A stretch of DNA of 42,081 nucleotides from Methylacidimicrobium cyclopophantes (GTDB taxonomy: Bacteria; Verrucomicrobiota; Verrucomicrobiia; Methylacidiphilales; Methylacidiphilaceae), in NCBI RefSeq assembly GCF_902143385.2, contig NZ_CABFUZ020000122.1, positions 1 to 42,081 on the forward strand. Reading direction: 5' to 3'. The notes under the pieces were generated by a model. The model was given only the letters and a program-made list of their open reading frames with translations. It ran no database searches and was not told the DNA's origin. A program made the translations under genes and the position numbers. Shown here piece by piece: positions 1 to 8,458 of the stretch; within the stretch, counting starts at the first letter, position 1, and the number at the start of each line of letters is the position of its first letter.

Positions 1-121
1 GCGGCAGACCCCCCCGAGCAGTACGGCGCCGTCCGTTAGTGGTGCCGCTGCACCGGCGACTCCCGGTGAGAGTGCAGCGGGAGGAGGCCTTCTGCCGGGC
101 TTGGAAGGTTCGCCCGCCTGA
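1..121 (+). CDS. C-terminal tail of an unidentified protein (partial)
   Basis: An open frame (codons starting at base 2) enters from the left edge and stops at TGA 119-121. The 39 visible residues are rich in Pro, Ala, Ser, Thr and Gly, like the disordered tails of exported proteins such as the LysM protein at 14339. A second forward frame is also open here, so the frame choice rests on composition and on the tidy convergent stop 34 bases before the next gene's stop. No domain is visible and no function can be given. Confidence 0.35.
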   Translation, partial: RQTPPSSTAPSVSGAAAPATPGESAAGGGLLPGLEGSPA

Positions 122-154
122 TTGGGGTTGCGGCGAATCGAAAATGTGGAGCCG

Positions 155-2311
155 CTAGCCATTGGCCGAGGCGCTGGCCACGTTCCCGGCTTCATCCTCG
201 GCCCGGATAAATAAGGTTTCTCCCTTCGAGAGAGGGGTGTGGAATTCCTCCTCCTCCGAATCCAGGATTCCGTCGACCGGCGGAATCGGCAAGAACTCGC
301 GTCCATCTCGAGAGATCTGCACCGAACGAATTCCGCTTGCGTCTTCCGTGACTCGGAAGCGGAGTTTCCCTTCGCTCGTCGAAAGGATGCGAATATGTGG
401 TGGTGTGTTGTCCACGAGGAAAGGGCGACTGTTCAAGGAGCCGGTGAGCCCCTCTCCCGGTGCATTGTCTCTGGCGTCGGAGGCTTCGATCTTCAGAAGG
501 TAACGGCCATCCGGCCATCCCGAAGTGTCCCAGCTGAAGAGCTCATCCTCCAAGTCTTTTACGAGCAGATGCCAAGCCGTCTCCTTCTCGGTGCGATAGA
601 AAACCGAGTAGCGGAGCTCATCCCCATCGGGATCGTCCGCTTTCCAGACCACCGTGCGCAGTCCCCGCGCTTCCTTCGCTTGATAGCGAGGCGGCAAGGG
701 CGGGAAGATGTCGGCCGGCTCCGGCTTTCCTTCCTGCGAGAGGAGTTGATCGAGAGTGCGGGCTTGCATGGGTGATGGAGGCGGAGGCAATTCGGAATAG
801 GCGACTCCGGGGGGAAGGATCTGGAGCTTCGCGATCTTCGGAGGGAGGTTGTAAGGCAAGAAGACGGCCTGGACGCGATTGACCGAACTGCCCTGGCCGA
901 GCCGGAGCTCGAATTGAAAATAGCGGGCGGGCGGGTTTTGACACCGACCGTCGGGAGCCGGCATCCAGTCATACCAGGACCCGTCGGGCTTAGCTGTGTT
1001 CCCGGTACGAGAGCGGACTTCTACGGGACCGGACCTTTCGACGAGTAACCGGCCCCACCTAGCGAAGTTTCCGGCATCCAAAGGGGCGGAGCGATAGATC
1101 CCCTCCGATCGCCGTGCGCTTCCCGCCAGAAAGACCCGAGCCGGATTGCTGGTCCCCAGGAGAAGTTGTTGAGAAGGGGTCGGAACCGCGATTTGCACGG
1201 CGGGAGCATCGATCTTGAGCAAAAGATCGCTCCGTCCTTCGGAGCTAATGCGGTAGAGGTAACCCTCTCCGCCCGTGCCGGCTAAAAGACCCATCGGACT
1301 TTGCAGGAGGGCATAAAGAACATCCCGACTTCCCCAGATCGAGCGGGGAACGAAGGAGCGGTCGATCGACCAGAGCTGAGAGAGAGGAGCCGGGGAGGAT
1401 ACTTTGATCATGCCGAGAGAGAGTCCCTTGGATTCCCGGGATGTCTCTTCGAATTCGGAGGCTTCCGGTGCGGATGCTCCTCCGGTTTCGATCGGCAAGG
1501 AGCCCGGTTCCGATGAGGATCCCGGCGCTCGAGGTGCATGACGGGATCCGACAGCGGAAAAAAAGATCGACCCGTCCGGGGAGACGACGATTTGGTTGAC
1601 CTCTTCTCTTTCGCTATCGGCCAGAGAGACCGAGCGGCCTCCCGGGAGGATACGAAGGAGCAGTCCACGCGGCGCACTCCCCGCGAGGAGCGAACCCGGT
1701 TTCTCCCAAGCTAAGCACCGCACGTGGGTTTCCCCGGTCGAGCAGAGGACGTTGCCCTTTTGTGGACCTTCGATTCGAAAGATTTTCCCTCCGACCCCGG
1801 TCCCGGCGTAAAGGGTGCCAGCGGAGTCAAAAAGGAGGGACCAGATATACTTTTCCTTCGGATCGAAATAGAGGACCGGCTCGCCTTTCTCGGGGACCTG
1901 ATAGATCTTTCCATTGGGAGAGGTCGCTACAAAAAGCTCGCCTTTCGGGCTGCGAGCCATCGCGTAAATTTGATGCTCGCGGAAGGAAGCCCGGAGAGTG
2001 ACTTCCCGATGCGGTCCGATGCGGAAGATCTTGGCCTCCGGCGAGGCAGCTACCAGGATGCTCCCGTCAGTTTCCGGCAGGATTGCCCAGAGTTGATCGG
2101 CAGGAAGTCGCGCTACCAGCTCCACCGGGGGAGCGGGTTGAAGCAATCCCGCATCACAGACGGTGACGCTCTCCGCCGTTCCCTGCAAAAAGTCGGAATA
2201 GGTATCCAGAACGATTCGCTGAGGATGGATGGCGAAAGCGTCTACGCTGCATCCAAGCCACGCCAAGCATGCGGCGAGCGCAGATACGGTCGAACGGGAG
2301 GGAGGCGGCAA
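155..2311 (-). CDS. Exported beta-propeller protein with C-terminal Ig/FN3-like region
   Basis: A 718-residue protein with an N-terminal hydrophobic segment (about residues 8-27) that looks like a signal peptide. Residues about 65-400 hold repeated blades with motifs of the type GSILVAASPEAKIFRI, GELFVATSPNGKIYQV and GTLYAGTGVGGKIFRI, the pattern of NHL/SMP-30-like propellers. An acidic, Ser/Pro-rich insert lies near residues 255-300. The last 170 residues contain DDPDGDELRYSVFYR and VTEDASGIRSV, typical of fibronectin/Ig-like extracellular domains. It follows the di-haem peroxidase gene with a 9-base gap, so the two are probably co-transcribed. Substrate or ligand is unknown; periplasmic or surface location is inferred. 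Large propellers of this kind occur as uncharacterised proteins in several bacterial phyla. Confidence 0.7.
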   Translation of the reverse strand: MPPPSRSTVSALAACLAWLGCSVDAFAIHPQRIVLDTYSDFLQGTAESVTVCDAGLLQPAPPVELVARLPADQLWAILPETDGSILVAASPEAKIFRIGPHREVTLRASFREHQIYAMARSPKGELFVATSPNGKIYQVPEKGEPVLYFDPKEKYIWSLLFDSAGTLYAGTGVGGKIFRIEGPQKGNVLCSTGETHVRCLAWEKPGSLLAGSAPRGLLLRILPGGRSVSLADSEREEVNQIVVSPDGSIFFSAVGSRHAPRAPGSSSEPGSLPIETGGASAPEASEFEETSRESKGLSLGMIKVSSPAPLSQLWSIDRSFVPRSIWGSRDVLYALLQSPMGLLAGTGGEGYLYRISSEGRSDLLLKIDAPAVQIAVPTPSQQLLLGTSNPARVFLAGSARRSEGIYRSAPLDAGNFARWGRLLVERSGPVEVRSRTGNTAKPDGSWYDWMPAPDGRCQNPPARYFQFELRLGQGSSVNRVQAVFLPYNLPPKIAKLQILPPGVAYSELPPPPSPMQARTLDQLLSQEGKPEPADIFPPLPPRYQAKEARGLRTVVWKADDPDGDELRYSVFYRTEKETAWHLLVKDLEDELFSWDTSGWPDGRYLLKIEASDARDNAPGEGLTGSLNSRPFLVDNTPPHIRILSTSEGKLRFRVTEDASGIRSVQISRDGREFLPIPPVDGILDSEEEEFHTPLSKGETLFIRAEDEAGNVASASANG

Positions 2312-2320
2312 AAGAGTCCC

Positions 2321-3352
2321 TTAGGGCATCGGCTTGGGAGTCGACAAGGAGGAGGCCGGCAAAATCGGCGGAGAGACGACGAGTCCCGGATCCGCCGAGA
2401 GCGTATGCAAGAAAGTTACGATGCTCTTGGCCTCGGAGTCCGAAAGCTTTCGGCCGAGTTGGGCGAACGCCATGGTCTTGACGGCCTCCTCCAGACTCCA
2501 GACGGAACCGTCGTTGAAGTAGGGTGCGGTCAGGGCGACATTCCGGAGCGACGGTACTTTGAAGACATATTTGTCTGCATCGTTCTTAGTCACCTCATAG
2601 CGGCCCAAATCCTTCAGCCAATCCGGCTTGTGAATCACGCCAAATTTTTGAAAGCTTCCGCCTCCGACGCCCACTCCGTTATGGCAGGTGGTGCAACCGA
2701 CGCTCACGAAGGTATTGAGTCCTTGCTTTTCCTGCTCCGTGAGAATCCCGGAGTTCCCGGCAATGTACTGATCGAAGCGAGAAGGAGTCAGAAGGGTTCG
2801 CTCGAAAGCGGCAATGGCGTTTGCCACGTTGTCAAAGGAGACCGGATCCTTATCTCCCGGAAACGCCTTGTGGAAGGCCTCTACATATTCAGGAATGCTT
2901 TTGAGCCGTTGTACGACAAGCTCTTTGGTAGCCGCCATCTCCTTCGGGTTCACGATAGGGCCTTTGGCTTGCTCTTCCACATCCTTGGCGCGGCCATCCC
3001 AGAATTGAGCGAATTCGAGGGCCGCATTGAGCACGGTGGGTGCGTTCCGAGGGCCGAGCTGCCAACGGTAGCCGAGAGAGGTAGAGAGGCCATCGGCACC
3101 GGCCATGGTCAAATCATGGCAGCTGTTGCAGCTGATCGAGCTGCTCTTGGAGAGCCGCCGTTCGAAGTAGAGCGATTTGCCAAGAGCCACCTTTTCCGGA
3201 GTCACGGGATTCTGCGGATTTTCGGCAACCTGGGGCAAAATGCCGAAGATCTGTTTGGCTTGATCCGGATCGATCGTTTGCCCGAATCCCGAACGAAGGA
3301 AGCAGCCATTTGCCAAAACAAGAACGCAAAGAAGCAGACGCCTGACGATCAT
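2321..3352 (-). CDS. MauG/CcpA-type di-haem cytochrome c peroxidase
   Basis: A 343-residue exported protein with a signal peptide ending near residue 25. Two c-type haem motifs are visible: CNSCH (75-79) and CTTCH (220-224), in the arrangement of bacterial di-haem peroxidases (CCP_MauG family). The segments GPRNAPTVLNAALEFAQFWD and VPSLRNVALTAPYFNDGS are hallmark family sequences. The family reduces H2O2 in the periplasm with electrons from cytochrome c, or, as in MauG, oxidises protein residues; sequence alone does not tell which. The start ATG at 3352 has a strong Shine-Dalgarno (AGGGAGGA). It lies between the S55 gene and the propeller gene, all on the same strand. MauG homologues are reported near mtoX genes in other bacteria, but here mtoX is about 12 kb away. 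Confidence 0.9.
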   Translation of the reverse strand: MIVRRLLLCVLVLANGCFLRSGFGQTIDPDQAKQIFGILPQVAENPQNPVTPEKVALGKSLYFERRLSKSSSISCNSCHDLTMAGADGLSTSLGYRWQLGPRNAPTVLNAALEFAQFWDGRAKDVEEQAKGPIVNPKEMAATKELVVQRLKSIPEYVEAFHKAFPGDKDPVSFDNVANAIAAFERTLLTPSRFDQYIAGNSGILTEQEKQGLNTFVSVGCTTCHNGVGVGGGSFQKFGVIHKPDWLKDLGRYEVTKNDADKYVFKVPSLRNVALTAPYFNDGSVWSLEEAVKTMAFAQLGRKLSDSEAKSIVTFLHTLSADPGLVVSPPILPASSLSTPKPMP

Positions 3353-3478
3353 CTTGTCCTCCCTATCGACTGTGACCTAGTGAAGCCTCCGCCGGCGGAC
3401 CGTACGAGTCCGTCATCATTCGTAACCAGTCGTTCCGAATGTTTACCGACTTGCGGAGAAGGCCGTCAAGCCAGCCCT

Positions 3479-5242
3479 TTAGCGTACGTCGATGCGAACG
3501 AGCTGCTCGCCGTTGATGACACCCGGAACCGAAAGGGAGACTTCCGTCCAGATTAGATCGTTCCAGGGGTCAGATTTCTTCGAAGAGGTAGGTGGGGAGA
3601 GGGTAGAGCGTACCGTCGGAGGAAGAGCCGGCAGATCGGTTGCTTCCGATACCAGTCCGGAGCTTTCGGTAACTGCCTGGACATAGAGCATGTCATTCGG
3701 ATGCTGTTCGTTCAGCAGGGCGATAAGATCTTCGGCGCTTTCCGCCGAAGGGGCCTTGCGCAGCAAGGCCCGCGTATCGAGGGAGCGTCCGGAAGCGATA
3801 CGGATCGCTACCGGCTGATCGTGGAGCCCCGCAGGAAGAACCAGCGGAATCCTGCGGCGGAGCCGGCGGCCGTGGCGTTCCTGAAGCACGACTTCGACCG
3901 AAATCGTGCTTCCCGGGCGGCACCGTGGGTTGTCGACCGAGGCCTGTTCGATGATCCAGTTCTCTTCTTCCTCGGCGGACTCGGTTTTCAATTCGAGCGA
4001 TTCGACGAGAGGCTCCTTCCAAGGTTGCTGAAAGAGCATCTGGAGGGGCTGTACCATTTCGGAAATAGCCGCCACCAGATCGCCGTCTTCCCCGGAATAG
4101 ATCCCTCTCAAATGAAGCGGCGGGAGGTTGCGGAAGTGCACGACCCCATCGATGGAAAGGGTAAAGGAGCGTCCGAAGCTATCCGTGGCTGAAAAGATTT
4201 GGCCGATGGCCAGATCCACGAGAAGCGGCGTCAAAAGCGGATGAGAGACGAACTCTCCGCGCAAGGTGGGGAGGGTCCGGCCCCGATGGAGGCGCTCGAT
4301 CCGATAGGAGGCGAGCTTCGGCATTTGGCCGACTTCTCCCCCGATCGCCGAAAGCCGGTCTTCCAAGATGGTTCCGATGACTTTCCCCACGTTCGTGAGC
4401 TTGTACGGCATTTCATAGCTCGGGACCGTCGTCACCACCTCTGCCGCAGCCATGGGCAGGTCGCTCTTGCCGAAGCCGAACATCGGGTGACCGAAGGCGA
4501 GGACTCGATTTCCGTTGCGCCAAGTGAGCGTTCCCGTTCCCGAAATATTGATGTCTCCAGTCATCATCACCGCCGCCAGAGGGGCACCCGGCTCCAGGGC
4601 GGAGCCATCGCCGACCATCGCCGTGGTCCCGCCTCCGGGTACGGCCATCACCGGCGACCCTCGGAGTCCGAGCGCTTCCAAAAAGCGGGCCGCCGCTTGC
4701 GGGTTGAGCCCTCCGACCGACAAGGGGATGCTCAAATAATCCGCTCGAAGCATCGCCCCCCGCAGAGGCAGCCGGCCCGCCAAATGCCAAGTCTCGCGCA
4801 GTTGGGTCGGGAAAGGCCGGCCGAGCTCCGGTGCCGGCTCTCTCTCCACGCGCAGCATGTCCTCAATAGGGGTGAAGCCGCAATGGCCGTCCTTTTCGAA
4901 GGAGGCGATCCGTCGCGAAAGCGCGCCGACGAGCTTCCCGTCGATATAGAGGGGGCTCCCGCTCATTCCGTGGACCGCACCGGTCGTCACCGTCTTGGCA
5001 TCGATCAGCTTCGCGATGATCAAATCGAGTCCCGGGCCGACGTAATCCTTGGCGATTCCCAGAATTTCGGTTTGGAGAGGCTCGATCTTACTTCCTTGCA
5101 GGACGGTGTAGGTTAGGCCATGCATCCCCGGCCGCAATTGACTTTTGGGAAAGATCGGCTCTTGGGTAGCCGCCGGCATCTCCGTCGGAAGAGAGAAGGC
5201 ACCGAGGCAGAGGAGAAAAGCGGCGAGAAGCCGATACCTCAT
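3479..5242 (-). CDS. Exported S55 (SpoIVB-like) serine peptidase domain protein
   Basis: A 587-residue protein. I start it at ATG 5242 although the frame is open further upstream: this ATG gives a clean signal peptide (MRYRLLAAFLLCLGAF), has GGAGGAA upstream, and overlaps the hemL stop as ATGA. Residues 36-60 (LRPGMHGLTYTVLQG) and 92-108 (GMSGSPLYIDGKLVGAL) match the SpoIVB/S55 domain; Ser96 is the likely nucleophile. AFGHPMF at 249-255 supplies a candidate catalytic His252. The remaining 300 residues have no motif I recognise. In endospore formers SpoIVB is a signalling protease; homologues in non-sporulating bacteria are mostly uncharacterised. Periplasmic location is inferred. Peptidase activity is likely but not certain, since the His motif follows the Ser motif in the chain. 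Confidence 0.75.
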   Translation of the reverse strand: MRYRLLAAFLLCLGAFSLPTEMPAATQEPIFPKSQLRPGMHGLTYTVLQGSKIEPLQTEILGIAKDYVGPGLDLIIAKLIDAKTVTTGAVHGMSGSPLYIDGKLVGALSRRIASFEKDGHCGFTPIEDMLRVEREPAPELGRPFPTQLRETWHLAGRLPLRGAMLRADYLSIPLSVGGLNPQAAARFLEALGLRGSPVMAVPGGGTTAMVGDGSALEPGAPLAAVMMTGDINISGTGTLTWRNGNRVLAFGHPMFGFGKSDLPMAAAEVVTTVPSYEMPYKLTNVGKVIGTILEDRLSAIGGEVGQMPKLASYRIERLHRGRTLPTLRGEFVSHPLLTPLLVDLAIGQIFSATDSFGRSFTLSIDGVVHFRNLPPLHLRGIYSGEDGDLVAAISEMVQPLQMLFQQPWKEPLVESLELKTESAEEEENWIIEQASVDNPRCRPGSTISVEVVLQERHGRRLRRRIPLVLPAGLHDQPVAIRIASGRSLDTRALLRKAPSAESAEDLIALLNEQHPNDMLYVQAVTESSGLVSEATDLPALPPTVRSTLSPPTSSKKSDPWNDLIWTEVSLSVPGVINGEQLVRIDVR

Positions 5243-6528
5243 TGGGATTCCTCCAAGGCTCGGGCGATGGCTGCGACCGTCTTTTCGAGATCCTGTTCCG
5301 AATGCGCCGTAGAAAGAAAGCAGGTCTCGAAAGGGGAGGGCGGAAAAAAGATCCCCTGCTGCAGCAACGAATGGAAAAAGCGGGCGAAGCGCTTTCGATC
5401 GCTCTCGAGCGCTTCCTGAAGCGAAATAACCGGACGATCGGTAAAGAAGAGGCAAAAGAGCGAGGAAACCCGCTGAACCTGCACCTTCTTCTCTCCCCGA
5501 CGGGATAAAAGCATCCGGATTTCCGATTCCAAAAACGCTCCCAACTGCTCGAGCCGCTTGTGCGCGTCGGTGCGCTCCATCTCTTCGATCTGCGCCAGCC
5601 CAGCGGCCATCGCGAGCGGGTTTCCGCTGAGCGTTCCGGCATGGTAGACATCTCCGTCTGGAGCCAACCGATCCAAAATCTCGGCTCGACCCCCGAGCGC
5701 GGCCGCCGGCAAGCCTCCGCCCACGATCTTCCCCAAAATCGTGAGATCGGGTCGAATCCCAAAACGTTCCTGCGCGCCACCCATGCCCAGGCGGAAGCCT
5801 GTGATCACCTCATCGAAGATGAGTAGCGCCTCGTGCTCCGTGCAGAGCTCACGGACTTCTTCGAGAAAACCGGGTCGCGGGGGGAGAAGCCCCGCGTTGG
5901 CGGGAACCGGCTCCAAGATGACAGCGGCAATCCGTTCCCCTTCTCTGGCAAAGAGCTCTCTTGCGGCGAAAGGATCGTTCCATGGCAGGACCAAGGTGAG
6001 CTCCGCCACCGCCCGGGGCACGCCTGCGCTGTCGGGCTCTCCATGCGTAAGCGCTCCCGAACCCGCTTTCACCAGGAGAGAATCGCTGTGTCCATGGTAG
6101 CAGCCGGCAAACTTGAGGATCTTCTCCCTGCCGGTGAAGCCGCGTGCCAAGCGGATCGCTGTCATGCAAGCCTCGGTGCCGCTCGATGTCATCCGCAGCT
6201 TTTCGATCGACGGGAAGGCGGAGCGAATTCTCTCACCCAGCCCAACTTCCCGAGGGTTAGGAACGCCGAAGCTCGTTCCTTCCCCTACCGCCTCTCGCAA
6301 GGCCGCCTCGACGCGCGGGTGCGCATGGCCGAGGGGGAGAGCCCCCCACGAACAGACATAATCGATGTAGGGGCGACCGTCCGCGTCCCAGAGCGTGGCT
6401 CCCGCCGCTCGCCGGGCGAAAAAGGGCTCCCCTCCGACGGCACGAAAGGATCGAACCGGAGAATTCACCCCTCCGGGGAAAAGCGTCCTTGCTTCCTTCC
6501 AGAGGCTTGCGGATGAGCGGCAATCCAC
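5239..6528 (-). CDS. hemL: Glutamate-1-semialdehyde 2,1-aminomutase
   Basis: A 429-residue PLP enzyme that converts glutamate-1-semialdehyde to 5-aminolevulinate in the C5 route to haem, cobalamin precursors and other tetrapyrroles. The length is standard. FPGGVNSPVRSF near the N-terminus, MTSSGTEACMTAIRLARG (113-130), the Asp of FDEVITGFR (239) and the PLP lysine K267 in LGKIVGGGLP are all present. The start appears to be GTG at 6528, with no convincing Shine-Dalgarno, so it is the least certain part. It is the first gene of a minus-strand run and its stop overlaps the S55 gene as ATGA. Supplying tetrapyrrole upstream of a di-haem peroxidase gene two places on is suggestive but may be coincidental. 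Confidence 0.95.
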   Translation of the reverse strand: MDCRSSASLWKEARTLFPGGVNSPVRSFRAVGGEPFFARRAAGATLWDADGRPYIDYVCSWGALPLGHAHPRVEAALREAVGEGTSFGVPNPREVGLGERIRSAFPSIEKLRMTSSGTEACMTAIRLARGFTGREKILKFAGCYHGHSDSLLVKAGSGALTHGEPDSAGVPRAVAELTLVLPWNDPFAARELFAREGERIAAVILEPVPANAGLLPPRPGFLEEVRELCTEHEALLIFDEVITGFRLGMGGAQERFGIRPDLTILGKIVGGGLPAAALGGRAEILDRLAPDGDVYHAGTLSGNPLAMAAGLAQIEEMERTDAHKRLEQLGAFLESEIRMLLSRRGEKKVQVQRVSSLFCLFFTDRPVISLQEALESDRKRFARFFHSLLQQGIFFPPSPFETCFLSTAHSEQDLEKTVAAIARALEESQ

Positions 6529-6624
6529 CTCGAAGAGAGTCTACCGGAGAGGCTTGTCCTGCGCAACGGGCGGATGATCCGATTGGCCGAATCGGCTCGA
6601 CGCCGAGTCGGGATCGGGCCCCGC

Positions 6625-6653
6625 TTGGCGAAAGTCTTTCGAGGAGATATGCT
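6625..6653 (+). promoter_or_regulatory. Candidate sigma70-type promoter for polX
   Basis: TTGGCG (6625-6630), a 17-base spacer and TATGCT (6648-6653). Each box matches the consensus at four of six positions. Transcription would start near 6660, ten bases before ATG 6670, which argues against starting polX at the earlier ATG inside the -10 box. Confidence 0.45.
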
Positions 6654-6669
6654 CCTTTCGGGAGCTCGG

Positions 6670-8454
6670 ATGACAAAAGACGAGGCGGTTGCCAAGCTCG
6701 AGCAGATTGCGACCCTGCTCGACTTGCGGGGAGAGAATCCTTTCAAGTCGCGTGCCTATCGGACCGCGGCGCGGGCGCTCGAATCCCTCTCCGAGGATTT
6801 CGAATCGGTCGTCCGGGAAGGAAAGCTGGATCAGGTGAAGGGCATTGGGGAGGGGATCCGGGCAAAACTCCAGGAACTGGTTGCCACCGGTCGCTTAACC
6901 TATCTCGAAGAGCTCGAGCGTTCTTTCCCGGCTGGAGTGGTGGCGCTCTTGGAGATCCCGGGACTCGGACCGAAGAAGGTGAAAATCCTCTGGGAACAGT
7001 TGGGAATCCGGGATCTGGAAGAACTCGAAGCCGCCTGCCGAAGCCATCGGGTAGGCAAGCTTTCCGGATTCGGATCGAAGACCGAAGAGAACATCCTTGC
7101 GGGGATCGAACAGCGACGCTCCTATGCCGCCTACCATCGGTATGGCGATGTGATCGGGCTGGCCGAGCATCTCGTCGAGCAGCTTCGGGCCCATCCCGAC
7201 GTCGTGCGCGTGAGCATGGCCGGCAGTTTCCGGAGGGGGAAGGAGATCGTTCGGGATCTCGATCTGGTTTGCTCTTCCGCGAAGCCGGCCGCAGTGATGG
7301 CGGCTTTCATTTCTTCCTCCGGCGTCCAGCGTGTCGTGAACCATGGGGAGACGAAATCGAGCGTGATCTTGGAAGGTGGGCTCGCATGCGATCTCCGGGT
7401 CGTGCCCGACGAAGACTACCCTTATGCGCTTCTTCATTTCACGGGGAGCAAAGAGCACAACATCGCCTTGCGACAGCGAGCGATTGCGCAAGGGAAAAAA
7501 CTCTCCGAATGGGGGCTCTTCCGTGAGGCTCGAAGCCGCTTTTCCGCGGGATCGGAGGATACCGCCTCCGAGCGGGAGTCCGAGGGGGAACGAATCCGGT
7601 GCCGAGACGAAGCGGAGATCTACGCCAAGCTCGGGCTGGCATATATTCCTCCCGAGCTTCGGGAGAACCTAGGGGAAGTCGAAGCCGCCGAGAGAAACGA
7701 GATTCCACGGCTGGTGGAGTGGACCGATCTGCGAGGCACCTTTCACTGCCACACCACGGCGAGCGACGGCCACAGTACTTTGAAAGCGATGGCCGAAGCG
7801 GCGCAGGAATCGGGGTTGGAATATCTCGGGATCGCCGATCATTCGAAGTCATCCTTTCAAGCCAACGGCTTGGACGAGGAGAGGGTCGCGCTCCAGCAGG
7901 AGGAGATTCGAAAGCGGAACAAGGAGTTTCGGGGCTTTCGGCTTCTTTCCGGAACCGAGTGCGACATCCTGCGCGACGGCCGCCTCGATTTTTCCGATTC
8001 GGTACTTGCCAGCTTCGATTATGTGGTCGCTTCGGTCCATGCCGGATTTTCCACGAGCGAGGAGGAGATGACTCGCCGGATCATTCGGGCGATGGAGAAT
8101 CCCTATGTTACCATGCTCGGGCATCCGACCGGCCGGCTTCTCTTGATGCGCAAACCCTATCCAGTCAATTTGGAGAAGATCATTGACTGCGCGGCGGAGA
8201 CCGGGACTTGGATCGAGCTGAACGCACAGCCGCTCCGCCTCGATCTCGATTGGAGATGGTGGCATGCGGCTAGAGAGAAAGGCGTGCGTTGTGTCATCAA
8301 TCCGGACGCGCACCATGTTCGGGAGCTGGGATTCGTTCGGATCGGCGTAAACATCGCGAGGAAGGGTTGGCTTCGTCGGGAAGACGTGATAAATACACTC
8401 CCGCTCAAGCTAGTAGAAAAAGCATTGAGGAAAAAGCGGGGAGGCGGCGGCTGA
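6670..8454 (+). CDS. polX: Family X DNA polymerase with PHP nuclease domain (PolX)
   Basis: A 594-residue bacterial PolX involved in gap filling and base-excision repair. Domain order: N-terminal 8-kDa-like/HhH region (KLEQIATLLDLRGENPFKSRAY, then HhH signatures GIGEGIRAKLQEL and IPGLGPKKVKILWEQLG), palm with the catalytic Asp pair in RRGKEIVRDLDLV (about 196 and 198), and a C-terminal PHP domain (FHCHTTASDGHST from about 358, IADHSKSS, GTECDI, SVHAG, NPDAHH) that in characterised homologues gives Mn-dependent 3'-5' exonuclease and AP-endonuclease activity. I chose ATG 6670 because MTKDEAVAKLEQ is the usual beginning and a promoter sits just upstream. It is divergent from hemL. folP begins five bases after its stop, so the two are likely co-transcribed. 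Confidence 0.93.
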   Translation: MTKDEAVAKLEQIATLLDLRGENPFKSRAYRTAARALESLSEDFESVVREGKLDQVKGIGEGIRAKLQELVATGRLTYLEELERSFPAGVVALLEIPGLGPKKVKILWEQLGIRDLEELEAACRSHRVGKLSGFGSKTEENILAGIEQRRSYAAYHRYGDVIGLAEHLVEQLRAHPDVVRVSMAGSFRRGKEIVRDLDLVCSSAKPAAVMAAFISSSGVQRVVNHGETKSSVILEGGLACDLRVVPDEDYPYALLHFTGSKEHNIALRQRAIAQGKKLSEWGLFREARSRFSAGSEDTASERESEGERIRCRDEAEIYAKLGLAYIPPELRENLGEVEAAERNEIPRLVEWTDLRGTFHCHTTASDGHSTLKAMAEAAQESGLEYLGIADHSKSSFQANGLDEERVALQQEEIRKRNKEFRGFRLLSGTECDILRDGRLDFSDSVLASFDYVVASVHAGFSTSEEEMTRRIIRAMENPYVTMLGHPTGRLLLMRKPYPVNLEKIIDCAAETGTWIELNAQPLRLDLDWRWWHAAREKGVRCVINPDAHHVRELGFVRIGVNIARKGWLRREDVINTLPLKLVEKALRKKRGGGG

Positions 8455-8458
8455 CCGA

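Noticed and set aside
1724-3556. A 610-codon open frame on the + strand opposite the propeller and peroxidase genes
   Set aside because: No protein motifs, high Arg content, and it is antisense to two recognisable genes; GC-rich codon usage leaves such mirror frames open.
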